A DNA stretch of 64,000 nucleotides from Mangifera indica (GCF_011075055.1 NC_058146.1:4774001-4838000); one strand, 5' to 3'. Positions 1-13,183 are shown, numbered from the stretch's first letter. Made by a program: numbers and translations. Notes: generated by a model not told the origin, from the letters alone.

Positions 1-200
1 ACTGTGCCTGGTAAGTGTTTTTTGGTCTTTATGTTCATTATTTGCTTCTCACCTTGTGCATATGTAATGCAATTTTCTTCTTGTCTTCCCTTCAGTTGTA
101 AAATTATTGATGCAAAATTTTTGTTTGCACAGCGGGTTTCGTTGAATGGAGAATACAATTTCTTTTTCTTTTATTTTTGTGTTAATTTTTATAACTAATT
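1..200 (+). other. possible last intron and final exon of an upstream gene (partial)
   Basis: A good donor (CTG followed by gtaagtg) lies at about position 11, and a pyrimidine-rich acceptor ending cttcag at about 93. The preceding bases could be the end of an exon whose gene lies left of the window. After the acceptor the frame is short and closes quickly, so this may be a terminal coding exon or a 3' UTR intron. No protein family can be recognised. The splice pattern is visible; the gene itself is inferred. Confidence 0.25.
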
Positions 201-2178
201 GGGTGAAGGTTTATTCGGAAATAACAAGACTAACGTTAATTCATTATTATCATGATGACTTACTACTTACAAAACATGAAAAATATAAAAGTGAGTAATA
301 ATTATTTATTAAATAGAAGATTTTATTTATACGTAATACTCATTTTATTTTTAATTTAATCTAACCTAATTTGATTATCAAAAGTACACTTTCGGAATTT
401 ATACGTTAATGACATTAATTTATTTTATTTATGAATTGTGATACCTTTAAGTAAATCTTATATTAATAAAACATGAGAAAAATATTACATCTGTCTATAC
501 TTTATCTGTATATCCTATATCGATTATAGGTGAGATGATTTAACTGGTTATATAGTCTGTGAATTTCTTAAACTATTAATATATATTTTGAGTTGTAAAA
601 CTTAGAAATAAAACTACGATAAACTTTATATTTAAAGTGAATAATATTTTGATAATGGATCAAACTATTAGATCAGATATTACATGAACTTATCTTAAGA
701 TCACTTTTACCCTAGTTATATAATACAAGAATAGTTATTCTTGGATGCCTCATCTAGCTCTGCTTAGTGCTTTATATTTATATAATATAAGTGATAAAGT
801 TATTCACAAATATGTTGTTAGGGTAATCCTAATATAAATATGATTATATATATTTATTTTTATTCTAAATTTACAACAATAAAATAATTACATTAATTAC
901 ATATGATTGATTTGACCTGAAATAATAATTTTCTCTTCATAGCCATATAATAGAATATGAAAATAATTTTATAAAATTTTAAGAAGTTAAACTGTCAAAT
1001 AGTCTTTCTCACTCTTTTTAAATGATAAAAATTTTATTTATATTTTGATTAAATTGTAAATACGTGATTTGTTTAATTAATGATTAAATATTTTATCATT
1101 GAATAATTAGCTCCTTTTGAATTACGTCTATAAATTTGAATAAAAAAAGTTTTATTACATAATAGTAAATAAATAATAATATTTATTAATTAATTTTATG
1201 TAATAAATAAATTATAATCGAAATGAACATAAAAATGATTGTGTAAATTTATACAATAATGTAAAAATTAAAACAAAACCTACATTTTGGCACCAGCACC
1301 GATGCTTGAGCTGCCAGATGGCCCATTGCAAACCGTTCGTGATTCCTTGACCGTCAAAGACCGGTCACCATGCTTTAATTTTCTCCAACAAATCAATTTG
1401 TATAGGTTGGGAAGGAGAATATTATTGGATATTCACTGAATAAAAAAAAAAGGAAAGAGGAAAATATAATAACTCAAAAGATGTGTTTGTGGCTTTCCAG
1501 AACACTTAGGCGCGTGAAGATGTTATCAAACTACAAGGAGAAAATTGTCATAAAACCTTTTAATATCATCGTACCGCCCACGTGTTCCACTCTCCTTTTG
1601 ATAAATAAAAAAGATGATTCCTTACTCTTCACCTCTAAAATTCTATTTTTTTACTCCGTCGTGATTATTAAAATTGTTAATAATTTTTATTAATCTTTTT
1701 ATAAAATTAATAAAAAAATAAAAAACGCCATTTATTTTTATATAAGCTAAATAATATTTATCTTTCAAAATTTTAAGATACCTTACCACGTGCACGAGCC
1801 TCAAATATATTCAAATCCGACACCTTTTTTATTTTTAATGCCGTAAGAATGAAGAAAAAAAATCAGAAACAAAAATGAAAAGTATAGAATTGCCACGGTG
1901 AAATTGTAACTAGGTTGTACTAAGTGGCAGCGTGAGAGTAATTTCCAAGATAAGAGAGGGTTTTTTGGTAATTTCATTCTTCAACCGAGTTCGCTGTTTC
2001 GGTCTTCTCCTCTCATGGATTATTTCCTCTTGGTCTCGTTTTCAGAGAAAAAGCAACTAAAAAACTGTTTCGTTTTTTCCAGGAGGGAGAAAAACATTTT
2101 TGTATATTTAAAAGTAATACTTATCTGGAGACAGAAATAATATATTTATATATACACACACCTATATTTGGGCAATAA
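201..2178. other. AT-rich intergenic region and promoter of the ZFC3H1-like gene
   Basis: No believable coding exon is present. The first 1.2 kb is very AT-rich. A short more GC-rich patch at about 1270-1375 has no recognisable identity. The stretch from about 1900 to 2178 is probably promoter plus 5' leader of the next gene, with pyrimidine-rich cttctcctctc motifs around 2005. Confidence 0.5.
1579..1792. promoter_or_regulatory. two G-boxes (CACGTG) upstream of the ZFC3H1-like gene
   Basis: Perfect palindromic CACGTG hexamers lie at 1579-1584 and 1787-1792, about 600 and 390 bp upstream of the inferred start codon. G-boxes bind plant bZIP and bHLH factors. Two copies within 215 bp of AT-rich DNA are suggestive, but use by this promoter is inference. 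Confidence 0.4.
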
Positions 2179-3053
2179 ATGGAGGAGATGGGTGAAGGTA
2201 GACTCAAAGCTATGGGCTCAGCTTCAGCGATTGCGGAGCCCATCAAAGATCTCACAACTAAGACCAAAGAAGAAGGCGAGCTCTCTTCATCAGACGACGA
2301 CGTATTCTAGCTTCCAAATCCCTAATGTTTTGCCTCCGCTTCTTAATTCTAACATTCGTTTAACCACTTTCGTCCAATAGCACTTTTTTTCTTTCTTATG
2401 TTTTTAATTACTTGTTTGCTGTTTGCTTGATGGGAAAAGAAGATAGTATCGTCTCGCTTCTTGAAGACTTGCACTCTATTTGGTCAACGAAGAAGTATTT
2501 GTTTTCCATCTTTAAATTTCAAAATCTTTGACCTAGAATTGTATTCTTAGAACTAAATTTTTCCTTTTTATGGAAATATTTGCATTATTCGCACTTATCT
2601 AGCATCAGATCAATGTAATTTGAATGCTAGTTAGCCATCGTTAGCACTTTGATTGATCTTAGTTGAGACCTAGTGATATAATTTTTTTGGAAGTCTGAAA
2701 ATGTGCTGTTGGTTTAATTCGAGTTGGTTGGATTCTAGTTTAATGCTTAAGAATTGTTTTAGTAAAATTGGTGTTATTTACATGTTTCTCATAATTGAAT
2801 ATTACTGAGTAAGCGATTTTGTTCCGTAGGAACATCCTGCTAGCTCTGTTGGACCATCTATTGGTACTGTCGCCCTTCCTGGAGGGTCCCCATTTACTAC
2901 TACTGTGACAAGCAACCAAACTGAAGGGACTGGGACAGGTAAGCCTTACCGGACATAGCATGTGAGAATCAGGTTTTTTATGTATCGGGTTCTTTAATTG
3001 TCATATCTTTATCTTTTGTGTCCAACTTCTATCACTTTTTAGGGTAGTGTCAG

Positions 3054-3092
<39 letters not shown>

Positions 3093-6000
3093 TCCTAGTT
3101 AGATTCTTAGACTTTTAAAATTACTTGTAATATATTCTATGGGTTTAATGATGTATGGGCATATGATTTTTGAATATATCAAAATGGTAATGTGCCAGTA
3201 CATTTAAAATGAAATTAACAATGATGATGATGGTTTTGGAAACATATTAACAACTTATATTCGTTTTCTACGGATATATCCTTTTGCTCTGTAAAGATGA
3301 AGTTGGACTCGAACCTACTGTGGCACATATGTTTCTTTTTTAACTCCTTGTGCATTGTTTATCGTTTTCATAGGTTTTGCTTTGTGACTGTATTATTGGT
3401 TGATACTGTGCGCACTTGTGAACGGCAAAGTGCTTGTCCCGAAATTATCTTTTGATGGGTCTATATCTACTCTGCAGTGAAGACAGTTTCGGCTGGTAAT
3501 CCTTCCAGCTCCATTGGTATTCAGTCCCGAACTTCCATTCAGCCAACAAATCAAAAGAGTTTTGAGAAGAATCGAATGAAATTTAAATCTGGTAATCCTG
3601 GATGGTTTCCTAATTCAGGGCTGAACAATAACCTGGTGATAAGCTTCTCAGATGGAGACAGTGGCAGTGACACTGATGATTACCAGCAAGAAAAAACAGC
3701 TGTGACTAAATCCAACACAACTGGAGTGGATAGCTATGAACAACGACCTGCTATATCAGTGGTGAAAACACGTAAAATACATCAAAATACAAAAAATGCA
3801 AACAAAATAATACCCAAGAAGTTATCTTCAAATCGCATATTTGTCTCCTCAATTACAAAAAATCATGGGGGAGGCAATTCCAGGGATGCAGAGCGAGGAT
3901 CTCGAGGTAGAAATTTTAATAACCCTAAAAAAAATTTAGGAAGCCAAGAGCATGGTTTTGACCTAAGAGTGGGTTTGAAAAACAGTAAGCTTCAGGACTT
4001 GAGGCAGCAGATAGCACTTCGGGAAACTGAACTAAAGCTTAAAGCTGCCCAACAAAATAAAGATATGGCTGTTGTACAATGCAGGAAGGATAATGCTATG
4101 AATCTAGGCAATGAAGCAGCAAGGAAATATCAATCGCCTTCTGCTGATGTTGGACAGTCAGAACAAAAAGAACCTGACAAGAAACGCTTTAAAGGAAGTG
4201 GATCTTATTCTCACCAGCTAACTTCAGATAGCCTTCAAGAAATTCCTGTTGCAACATCTATTATGCCAGTGAAAGAGCCTACATTAGAGAACAGTATGCA
4301 TGTCAGGAAAAAGGTTGATCTTATCCAGAAAGACATTTCTGTAAGCAGAAGAGAGTCAAGCATTGTTAAGCAGCACAAGCAGGATGATAAACATATTGAG
4401 GCTATACCAGAAAATGTACCGAGACCAGAGAAAGATGGTAAACATTTTTTTATTTTTTCAATAATGGAAATCTTATTATATAGAACATTTGAGATGCAAT
4501 AACAAATAGGACGAACCTTTTCTGCAGTTGCTGATATCAATTCTGATAAGGATAGGAGGCCTGACCCTGTTGTGTTAAACCAAATGGCAGCACCAGAAAA
4601 TACAATATCCAGTTCTTTTGCAAAGAACTTAGTAAGTTAATGTTTGAGGAATACATTGCTTAAGGTTTTTAAGTTAATTTTGTGATTGTATGGTTGACCT
4701 ATAAGATCTGCTGTCTTGCTCTTGTGGATCTTTTTTACCACAATTGCTCTATGTTTATATATTTAGCAAAATTTGCTTGGCCTTGCTTATATTATAGGTT
4801 TCTCACAGTCATGATTGGTATTGTATGACTTATGTAATGGTACTATGGTGGCAAGGATCATGTGCATTTGCTATTTTAGTGAGATAAATTGTCACCAAGC
4901 TTCATGAAATATTGTACATTTTTTTAAATTTTTTAGTAATACTAGAAGAATGTTGTTACCTACTGGTGTAAATGGACTTGTGTTGTTGAACCATATTATA
5001 TGCTTGTAATAACAGTTTTTACTGTAAAAATCATTGTCTACCAATAGGGTGAAAATTTATCTCTTCCCAGAAATTAGGTTTGGAAGCTGTCGTACTATTG
5101 TTGCAAATAGATCGCTGTTGGCCATTTTTCTGGAATTTAATAGTTAGTTCAAACAGTAATTATTGCTTGAATGATTGCTGTAGCAGAATCACTTAATTAT
5201 TGATATCATGTAACTTTACAGGATAAAATGGTAGTAAATCATCCGATTACAATTGGTGGACATCCTTCTCCAATTTTTTGTCCAAACAAAGCAACTGGAG
5301 AACAGAATGTAATAAAGAGCAGTGACCATTGTAAACCTGTATCTTGTGATAAGACAATTGATTCTTCGTTCCATAACTTATGCCAGTTTTATTTCTAGGA
5401 TCCTTATAGATGAATGGAGGTCTACAGTGTTTATTGTAGATCTTTCAATCTTTTTCTTCCAGTCTAAATGTGTCGAAACTTTCTTTCAGGTGAGTAATGC
5501 AAGCTTGTGGAACTGTCTGGCTGATGCCAATGTCTCAGGGCGCGGAAATATGGATGTACAATCAATAATTGACATGGAGGAATTGATGGACAAAGAGCTG
5601 GAGGAAGCACAAGAGCACCGGCGCATGTGTGAAATTGAAGAAAGAAATGCTCTTAAAGCTTATCGTAAGGCCCAGAGGGCTTTGATTGAAGCTAATGCGA
5701 GATGTACTAAACTTTATCGCCAGAGAGAACTATATTCAGCCCGCTTTTATTCATTTATGATGGATGATTCGAACTTACTATGGTCTAGTAGGCTGCATGA
5801 ACCTGTTGGGAATGGGTTGAATTTGTCAAATCATGTATCTGAAAATGTGGACTTAATCCCGGCATCGAGCCATCAGGTGCAATCTGCCTATGATGGATTT
5901 AATCGGCCAGGTTATGGTTCAAATATCCAATGTGTCAATGGTGCTCCACTCAGTACATCTTATCAGCACGCAAGCAGACAAAATTTGGGGTCTGAACCTT

Positions 6001-9000
6001 GCAGTGAGCCAGATGCTAGTACATCAGAGCCATTGCCTCATAAAACTAAGAAAGTTTTTCATGGACTAAGCTCTCTGTCCAATGAATTAAATGTTTCGGC
6101 TGATGAAAATGAAGAGACATTCCCCTTGGACCATGAATATGTTCAACACAACTTTGAAGATAATCAAAAGGAACAGACTTGTGAAGGAAGGCTAATTGAC
6201 AAAAATAGCATTGCCAAGGAAAAGTCATCTATTGATGGTTCCAAGGATTCAATAAAGAGAGACGAAGCGACATTAAGGTCTGAGATGTTTGCACAGCTCG
6301 GAATGAGAATTTTGTCAAAGAATAGTGGTTCATGTTACAATACGGAGCCTTCTGTAGAACGAGGGCCTGAAAATGACCTTGGAAGTGACAAAATGCATAC
6401 AAGTAATGTGAGCATTCCATCTTCAGAAGGAGGACAAAGCCAGCAGCATTATATTGGAGGTGATTTCTTTGGACAGATGTTTGTGGTCGGCATTTGGTCT
6501 GTAGAATATTATTTGATTTTTAGTGTGTCCTGCTGAATCTAGAGTTTGATTGATCATCCCAATTACTAATATAACTGTGTTTATTGCTATGAAATGATAT
6601 TATTACTATAAGCATTGAAGTTAATTTACAGTTACTATTATTTTTTTCTCTTGATTAAGGTTAAAGGTGTCTTTAACTAATGGAAAACTGTGGTTGTTAT
6701 TACTATTGTATTTAGAAGCTACAATTTTTTTGGTTGTTTTTATTGTCATTATTGTTATTGTTATTCTTTACCACTTACAACAATTTCATTTTTTAAATTT
6801 AGGCACAGATAAGCCAGTAAGAAGTTTTAGTGAGACTCCTGTTCAGAGCCATGATCAGTGCAATGCTGAAAATATTTCATTGGAGTTTCACGCTACCACT
6901 GATTTTAAGGAAAATGAAAATTGCATAAGAGCTCACCATTCAACAGCTTTTGTTTTATTTTCTCCTTCAGTTCTAAGAAGTGTGTTTGGTCATCTGAAAG
7001 TTGGATCATCGGTTGATATATTAAATATGGCTGAAAATCAACACAATCACTCTCATAACTTCTATGGTGAAGAGGGTGCTTGTGTCAACTCTAATGAATC
7101 TCTGGATTGGTATTTGATGGGAAACTCAAACCAGGAGAGTCTTAGTAGTTTCTTTGGGAGAGCATATGGCTCTTATACCTGCAATCCATTTTGGCCACTC
7201 TGTATGTATGAGCTTCGAGGAAAATGCAACAATGATGAATGTCCTTGGCAACATGTGAAGGACTTCTCAAATGGAAGTATGTGTCAGCATCAGCATGATG
7301 ATTCTGGTAGTGGCAGTAATTATCCCAATAAAGATTTCTGTTGTCTTTTGCTTTTTGCTTTCATATTTTACCCATTTGCTCGTGCAGATTGTCAGGTTGA
7401 ATCAACAATACATCAACAGGGTTCTATTGGTACTTTCAAGTGTCATGATAATTTGACTACACCAATTTATATAGTTGGTTTAGATATTTTGAAAGCTGAT
7501 TCACATTCATATGAGTCTATTATAGCTGGAAGGTGTGGACAATGCTGGCAGAAGTGTTTCAGTATTACCCTAGCCTTATCAAATATGTTTCAGATGGATT
7601 TACCTGCAGAATTCTTGAATACTGGTGATGGACGTATTGAGGTGTGCGGGGGTTGGAATAGACAATCCTCTTATTTTCAGAGTAGAGATGGCATAATGGT
7701 TTGTGTATAACATTCTAATTATATTCTTTATTGTTACACCACTTTGGTTCATTGCATTGGACATACATATATAAATCAATTTTTAATGTTAATAAAATTT
7801 TCTGAGACATATATGATAATTGCTTGTATTCATTTACAAATGATAGCTGCTTTTCTTGAGTTGTTTGTTTCACAGTCTTATTCATGGTTTCCTTCTTGCA
7901 TGGTATACCTAGAATCATCTTAAACAAGCTTTGCCTAATAATGTACAATCTGTGGAGTTGGCTCTTCTTTTTCTCAACCAGGAGGCTGGCAGATTAGAGG
8001 GTATAAAAAAGGTAACACTTACCTGATTACATCATTAACCTGTTGTATTATGATCATGATTATAATCTTTTATCCTGTAATTGTCTCAAATTCTTAAGTG
8101 TTGCAGGCTCTCTATGTATTGTCACGAGCTCTTGAGGCAGATCGATCATCAGAAATTCTTTGGATTGTTTATCTGCTTATATATCACAGCAACACAGTGC
8201 CATATGGGAGGGACGACATGTTCTTTCATGCGGTATGCTATCATTTTAAATCTATTTTTTTAAGGACTGGTACCAGGAAGAGTAAGTCTGTTTCTGCATG
8301 TTTTTTTGCTGAATGCCTATTGTTTCTGTTGATTTTATGGCATCTCAGTATTTGTATAATGCTGTTAGTCCTGATAACAATGCTGTATATGGTAACTATA
8401 AATACAACTCTCTTTGACCATATTTTGGCCGGTCAATAATTGGAGGGGATTTTCATATAGATGGGGTTTCATAATCTGGCTTACTCCTGATGTCACACTT
8501 AATGTATATTATATCTTAAAGTTATGTATTAAAATCTAAAATTGAAATACAAATTCTTCTATGGAAATACTTCTCCTCTGTGTCTTCAGGTCAAACACAA
8601 TGAAGGATCTTATGGACTCTGGCTTATGTACATCAACAGTCGGATACAACTTGATGGTCGGTTGGATGCATATAATGATGCTCTTTCAGCACTCTGCCGC
8701 CATGCGTCTTCCTCTGAAGGAGATGAAAGGCACGCTAGTGCATGCATTTTAGACCTGTTTTTGCAGATGGTGGAGTGTTTGTGCATGTCTGGGAATATTG
8801 AGAAGGCCATCCAGAAAATCTGTGGACTCTTCCTTGCTGCAACAAGTTCTAAAGAAGCTCATAGTTTGTTGCTCTCTGATATCCTCACATGCTTAACCAT
8901 TTCTGACAAACTTATATTCTGGGTTTCTTGTGTGTATTTAGTTATTTACAGGAAACTGCCTAATGCTGTTGTACAGCGGTTTGAATGTGAGAAAGAACTC

Positions 9001-10356
9001 CTTGCAATTGAGTGGCCTTCCATTCACTTGCTAAATCATGAGAAGCAGAGGGCTGTAAAGCTGGTAGAAACAGCAGTGGATTCTGTTGAATCTTATTTCG
9101 ATGGTGAATCACCCGAGATTGAATCAAATATCAGATCAAGGCAACTTTTTGCTGTTTGCCATGTTAGGTGTATGGTGGCACTTGATGACTTGGAATGCAG
9201 TTGGAACTTGTTGGACAAATACATTAAGTTACACCCATCTTGCTTAGAGCTTGTTCTGATATCAGTGCGCTTGCAGAAGCGTGATTGTGGTGATTCCAGT
9301 TTTATGGGGTTTGAGGAAGCTCTGTTGAAGTGGCCTAAAGAAATCCCTGGAATTCAGTGTATCTGGAATCAATATGCTGAGTATGCCCTCCTGAATGGAA
9401 GACCTGGTTTTGCGAAAGAACTTATGGACCGTTGGTTTCACTCTGTTTGGAAGGTTCAATACTCTGAAGTTGACATTTTGGGTACCAGGGATGGCGAGAT
9501 CTCTCATGGCTCACTAGAATCCACTTCAGCATCAAATCTAGACTTTTCAGCATCTCGTGAAAACCAAATGGATGTGATGTTTGGATTGCTTAATCTCTCT
9601 CTCCATAAGTTATTGCAGAACCATTTCAATGATGCTAAGTTAGCTATTGATAAGGCTTTGAAGGTTGCATCTCCTGAGCATTTTAATCATTGTGTTAGAG
9701 AACATGCCATGTTTTTGCTTACTGATAAGTCAGGACCGAAGGGAGATGCATTACTAAACCTTCTGAAGTGTTATTTGGACAATGCCCACTCTTTTCCTTT
9801 CTCTGAACCGTTGCCTAGACACTTCATTAACAACATGGATAAGCCAAGAGTCCGACAGCTAGTTACTAACCTGATATGTCCAATATCAACTGATTTTTCT
9901 CTGGTGAATTTGATTCTTGAAGTGTGGTATGGTCCATCTCTTTTACCCCAAATGTTTAGTAAGCTAAAGGATCTAGTTGATTTTGTTGAAGCCATTATGG
10001 AGATTGTACCATCCAACTATCCATTGGCGTTTTCAGTTTGTAAGCTGCTTAGTGGAGGTGATAACCCTGACCATGTTTCACCGGCCAGTGTTTTGTTCTG
10101 GGCCGCCTCAACTTTGGTTACTGCACTTTTCCAAGCCATGCCTATTGCTCCAGAGTATGTATGGGCAGAAGCTGCAGATATTTTGGGCAATGTAAGCAGT
10201 ATCAATAGCATCTCCGTGAGGTTCTTCAAGAAAGCCTTATCTGTATACCCATTCTCTCTCAAATTGTGGAAATGCTATTATAACCAATCTAACTCTAAAG
10301 GAGACAAGAGCTTCATTGTTGAAGCGGCAAGAGAAAAGGGTATAGAACTTATTTGA
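2179..10356 (+). CDS. ZFC3H1-like zinc-finger protein, nuclear RNA exosome cofactor family
   Basis: Multi-exon gene for about 1,740 residues. Deduced exons: 2179-2301, 2830-2938, 3478-4437, 4528-4631, 5222-5338(?), 5463 or 5490-6459, 6803-7306, 7388-7698, 7913-8011, 8107-8232, 8590-10356. The N-terminus is acidic and Ser-rich (EEGELSSSDDD). Coiled-coil segments lie at about 3985-4065 and 5580-5730. A Cys3His finger, C-x7-C-x4-C-x3-H, lies at about 7201-7251 and fits the putative C3H1 zinc-finger family. The last 1.8-kb exon is helical and repeat-like, as in HAT/TPR proteins. In animals ZFC3H1 links the MTR4 helicase to the nuclear exosome (PAXT) to degrade polyadenylated nuclear RNA, and Red1 is the fission-yeast relative; the same role in plants is inferred. 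The start was chosen at the first ATG of an open first exon. The exon 5/6 junction is uncertain because frame 1 hits a TAG at 5396 before a strong donor appears. Confidence 0.85.
3061..3089. repeat. (TA)n microsatellite in intron 2 of the ZFC3H1-like gene
   Basis: About 14 uninterrupted TA units, intronic, and likely length-polymorphic. Confidence 0.95.
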
Positions 10357-11757
10357 AGTCTTCTATTAAATTTTGCTCAGTTCCAAGGAAACTTTTAGTT
10401 CAGATATGATGATTACTGGTTGGGAAGTTTGTAGATATAAATTAGAGCAATGTTATGCATGCTCACTTTAAATACACAAATGGATACATACTTAATGTGT
10501 GTCATCATGTGATTGTATATTACTTGATTATTAATTCAAAATCACCAATTACTTGAAGACACATATTAAATGTGCACTTATTTGTATATTTAAAGTGGGT
10601 ATCTATAGTTTTTTTTTGTATAAATTATCATCTATGTATGAATTGCTGGCAAGATACCTGGACACCATTTTTGTTATTAATGTTGAAACTAGGAAATTTA
10701 TGAAGATCGCAATGTGGGTTAGTAGGTTTTAGTATCTATCGGTTAGGTTTCTACTTTGTGAAAGTCACTTGAAGTTACTGCCTCCCTTTTTTAATGGGTC
10801 TTTTTTGGGTTCAGTTTGGTTCATCTCTTTTGTTGTTTACCATTTTTCCTAGTTTCCCTGAAAAATAGATGACAAGCTTTGAGCAATTTTCTCAGGTTCT
10901 GCGTAATTGTAAGTACTAGTTCATAGAGTTAAAAGAATTTTGTTTTATTGCAACTTTATCGTACCTCGTCTTCCGGATGATGCTACTTTTTAAGGAAACT
11001 GAAGACGTTTGATCCGCGAAGAATGAACTTCACCTTTCATCGGGGTTATAACATTTTACTTTATTAATTTTTTATTTATATTTTAATAAGTTTTGGATCT
11101 GTTAAGGGTATTATGATAAAATAAAATAATAAGCTTTTTGGGTGTATCTGTTACTATTCTCAAACTTGTGGATAAAATTGTCATGGCTCCACTCTTCATC
11201 CTCTTCCATAGAAGCATGGCGCTGCAGAAAATGTGCCTGGATTTTGTAACGGGACAAAGCAAAATTATCAAGAAAGACATGCATCAATAAGTTAGGTGAG
11301 CTCTCATACATCTTCACATGCAAAACAATCAAAAGGAACATATAGGCGTCAAAACACTAAGTGGGTACCCTATCAAACGCTTTTTTATGTACATAACTCA
11401 TATCTTATTTTAGTATTCCATGGAACTCTCATCTCTTTTCTCGATGACATCATACTTATTTCATCTCATAATTGTATTCATTGCACACAACTTCTTCATT
11501 GAGAATTTTCTCTACAAATTATAATTTTAAAAAATTTAGGGATGATAATGAAAATTTGTAGAGATTTTGAAAAAAATTGGGGTTATTTTTAAAAGTTTTA
11601 AATTTTAATATGCCTTTCAATAGTTTTAAAAACTATAATTATATCCCAAAAAATATAAAATGTAACAAATTAGGACATAAAATCATATTAAAACTATTAA
11701 GAGTATAAATATATTTTTAAAAATATATGCATGAATATTAATTTTTGAAACAAGATA
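10357..11757. other. 3' flank of the ZFC3H1-like gene and intergenic DNA
   Basis: The first few hundred bases are probably 3' UTR. The remainder is AT-rich, with one MITE copy (10445-10611) and no supported gene. Confidence 0.45.
10445..10611. mobile_element. MITE-like element, family M1, copy A
   Basis: A short element of about 167 bp beginning GAGCAATGTTATG. It contains the family phrases ATGTGTGTCATCATGTGATTG and a tail with TTTGTATATTTAAAGTGGGTA. Related sequences occur at 31439-31593 and 51023-51470. The outer thirds are imperfect inverted repeats: ACTTTAAATACACAAATG near the left end against TTTGTATATTTAAAGTGG near the right. There is no coding capacity. Superfamily is not determined. 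Confidence 0.6.
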
Positions 11758-12870
11758 GGAGAAATGTCTATTTGTCCCTAGTATAGTTTGAAAAATAATG
11801 TTCACACCCCCACTTTTACTTTATATTGTAATATTTAGATAAAATAATATAAATACTCTTTGAATGTTAAAAGGCCAAACGACTATTTCCCACCTAAGGT
11901 TTGATGTTTTCTCAAGTTTCTACCCTTTAGCTATAAAAATACCAAATACTCACCCATGACCGGTTAGATTTAACAAAACCCTAACGGTGGTAAGGGTAAA
12001 ATCGTTATTTTCGCTATAATATTAAAAATAAACTAAAATAGAACTTAATTTTGCCCCCCTAAACTTTAAAAACTAAAATTTTTCCTCAGCTTAAGTTTTA
12101 AAAAATGACAGTTTCACCCTAGGGTTTGGTTTTGAAATCTTCGGCGACCGTTCCGGCTCCATTGCCTACGGCCTCTCCCTCCCGAAGCAGCCTCTCCTTC
12201 CGACGAATGCTTTCCTCCCGTTTGGAGGTTCGATCGGCTTCGTCTTCGCCTTGGGAGACGAAGTTCTTTGTCTTCACCTTGGGAGATGAAGTTCTTCGTC
12301 TTCCCAGATGAAGACGAAGCCGTTGTCTTCGTCTGGGAAGACAATCGTCTTCCCAGAAGAAGACCTCTGGGAAGACGACGGCTTCGTCTTCACCTGGGAA
12401 AACGAAGAACTTCGTCTCCCAAGGCGAAGACGAAGTCGATCGAGCCTCCAAACGGGAGGAAAGCATTCGTCGGAAGGAGAGGTTGCTTCGGGAGAGAGAG
12501 GCCGTCGGCAATGGAGTCGGAACGGTCACGGAGATTTTAAAACCAAACCCTAGGGTGAAACTGCCATTTTTAAAAACTTAGGCTAAGGGAAAATTTTAGT
12601 TTTTAAAGTTTAGGGGGGCAAAAAGAGATAAAATTTTCAGGCGTTAGAGTTTTGTTAAATCTAACCGGCCATGAGTGGGTGTTTGGTGTTTCCATAGTTA
12701 AAGGGAGGACATTTGAGAAAATATTAAACCTTGAGTGGGAAATATTCGTTTGACCATGTTAAAAACTAATGGTTGACTTTAATGGAGAAGTGGTAAATTG
12801 GCTTTTTCAAACTTAATGAGTAGCACACTGTCACTTCAACAAACCTTGGGTGGGACATAGTCATTTGGCC
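11758..12870. mobile_element. older Mutator-like relic interrupted by a second insertion (outer element)
   Basis: The right end (about 12841-12870) reads AAACCTTGGGTGGGACATAG then TCATTTGGCC, the reverse complement of the family terminus. The left end near 11758 (GGAGAAATGTCTATTTGTCC) is a decayed match. Both flanks continue to resemble one another inward (AGTTTGAAAAA on both sides). No target-site duplication is readable. The 11873-12755 element sits inside it, with its own duplication. Confidence 0.45.
11873..12755. mobile_element. non-autonomous foldback Mutator-like element 1 (883 bp)
   Basis: Starts GGCCAAACGACTATTTCCCA and ends with the inverted counterpart ...GGGAAATATTCGTTTGACC. It is flanked by a perfect 9-bp direct repeat, ATGTTAAAA, at 11864-11872 and 12756-12764. 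A 9-bp duplication and very long terminal inverted repeats are hallmarks of Mutator-like elements. The inverted repeats run almost to the centre: phrases such as AACAAAACCCTAACGG, TTTCACCCTAGGGTTTGG and CTTTCCTCCCGTTTGGAGG on the left recur inverted on the right. The centre (about 12240-12420) is packed with GAAGAC/GTCTTC and TTCGTCTTCCC palindromes. The apparent ORFs here are mirror images on both strands, not genes. Confidence 0.85.
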
Positions 12871-13183
12871 TATACAAATTACAGGAATTAACTGGAATTT
12901 TCCACAAGTAGTGCGTCTATCTATCAGGGGTTCAAACGACATGTAGCCAAATGTGTGGCTTGTTTGAATACATTTACCTGTTGATGGTTAATTTTCAAAT
13001 GGTCCTCTGAGGGGTTTTTTTTTTTAATTTGAAATGTGGTTAGTTTTATAAATTTAACCTAGGTTAACCACTGACGTACTTCTCTTTTATTTCTGAGCTT
13101 TTATTTCAAAGCCTCCTATGAAAGCTTAAACCCTCCAAACCCTAATTTTAATTAATATTATTTTGAATATCTGATAATTCATA
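12871..13183 (+). promoter_or_regulatory. ELP1 promoter and leader, with telo-box AAACCCTAA at 13137-13145
   Basis: About 310 bp separates the right transposon end from the ELP1 start codon. A telo-box (AAACCCTAA) lies 39 bp before the ATG, a motif common in plant translation-related and housekeeping promoters. A palindromic AACCTAGGTTAACC lies near 13058. Because the element lies so close, it may have replaced or supply distal promoter sequence; that is inference. Confidence 0.45.

Noticed and set aside
5322..5462. N-terminal extension of the long 5322-6536 ORF
   Set aside because: This part reads through an intron; coding similarity begins only after the acceptor at 5462 or 5489.
12114..12553. 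Overlapping Arg/Ser-rich ORFs on both strands
   Set aside because: They are mirror readings of a palindromic transposon core (GAAGAC/GTCTTC repeats), not proteins.
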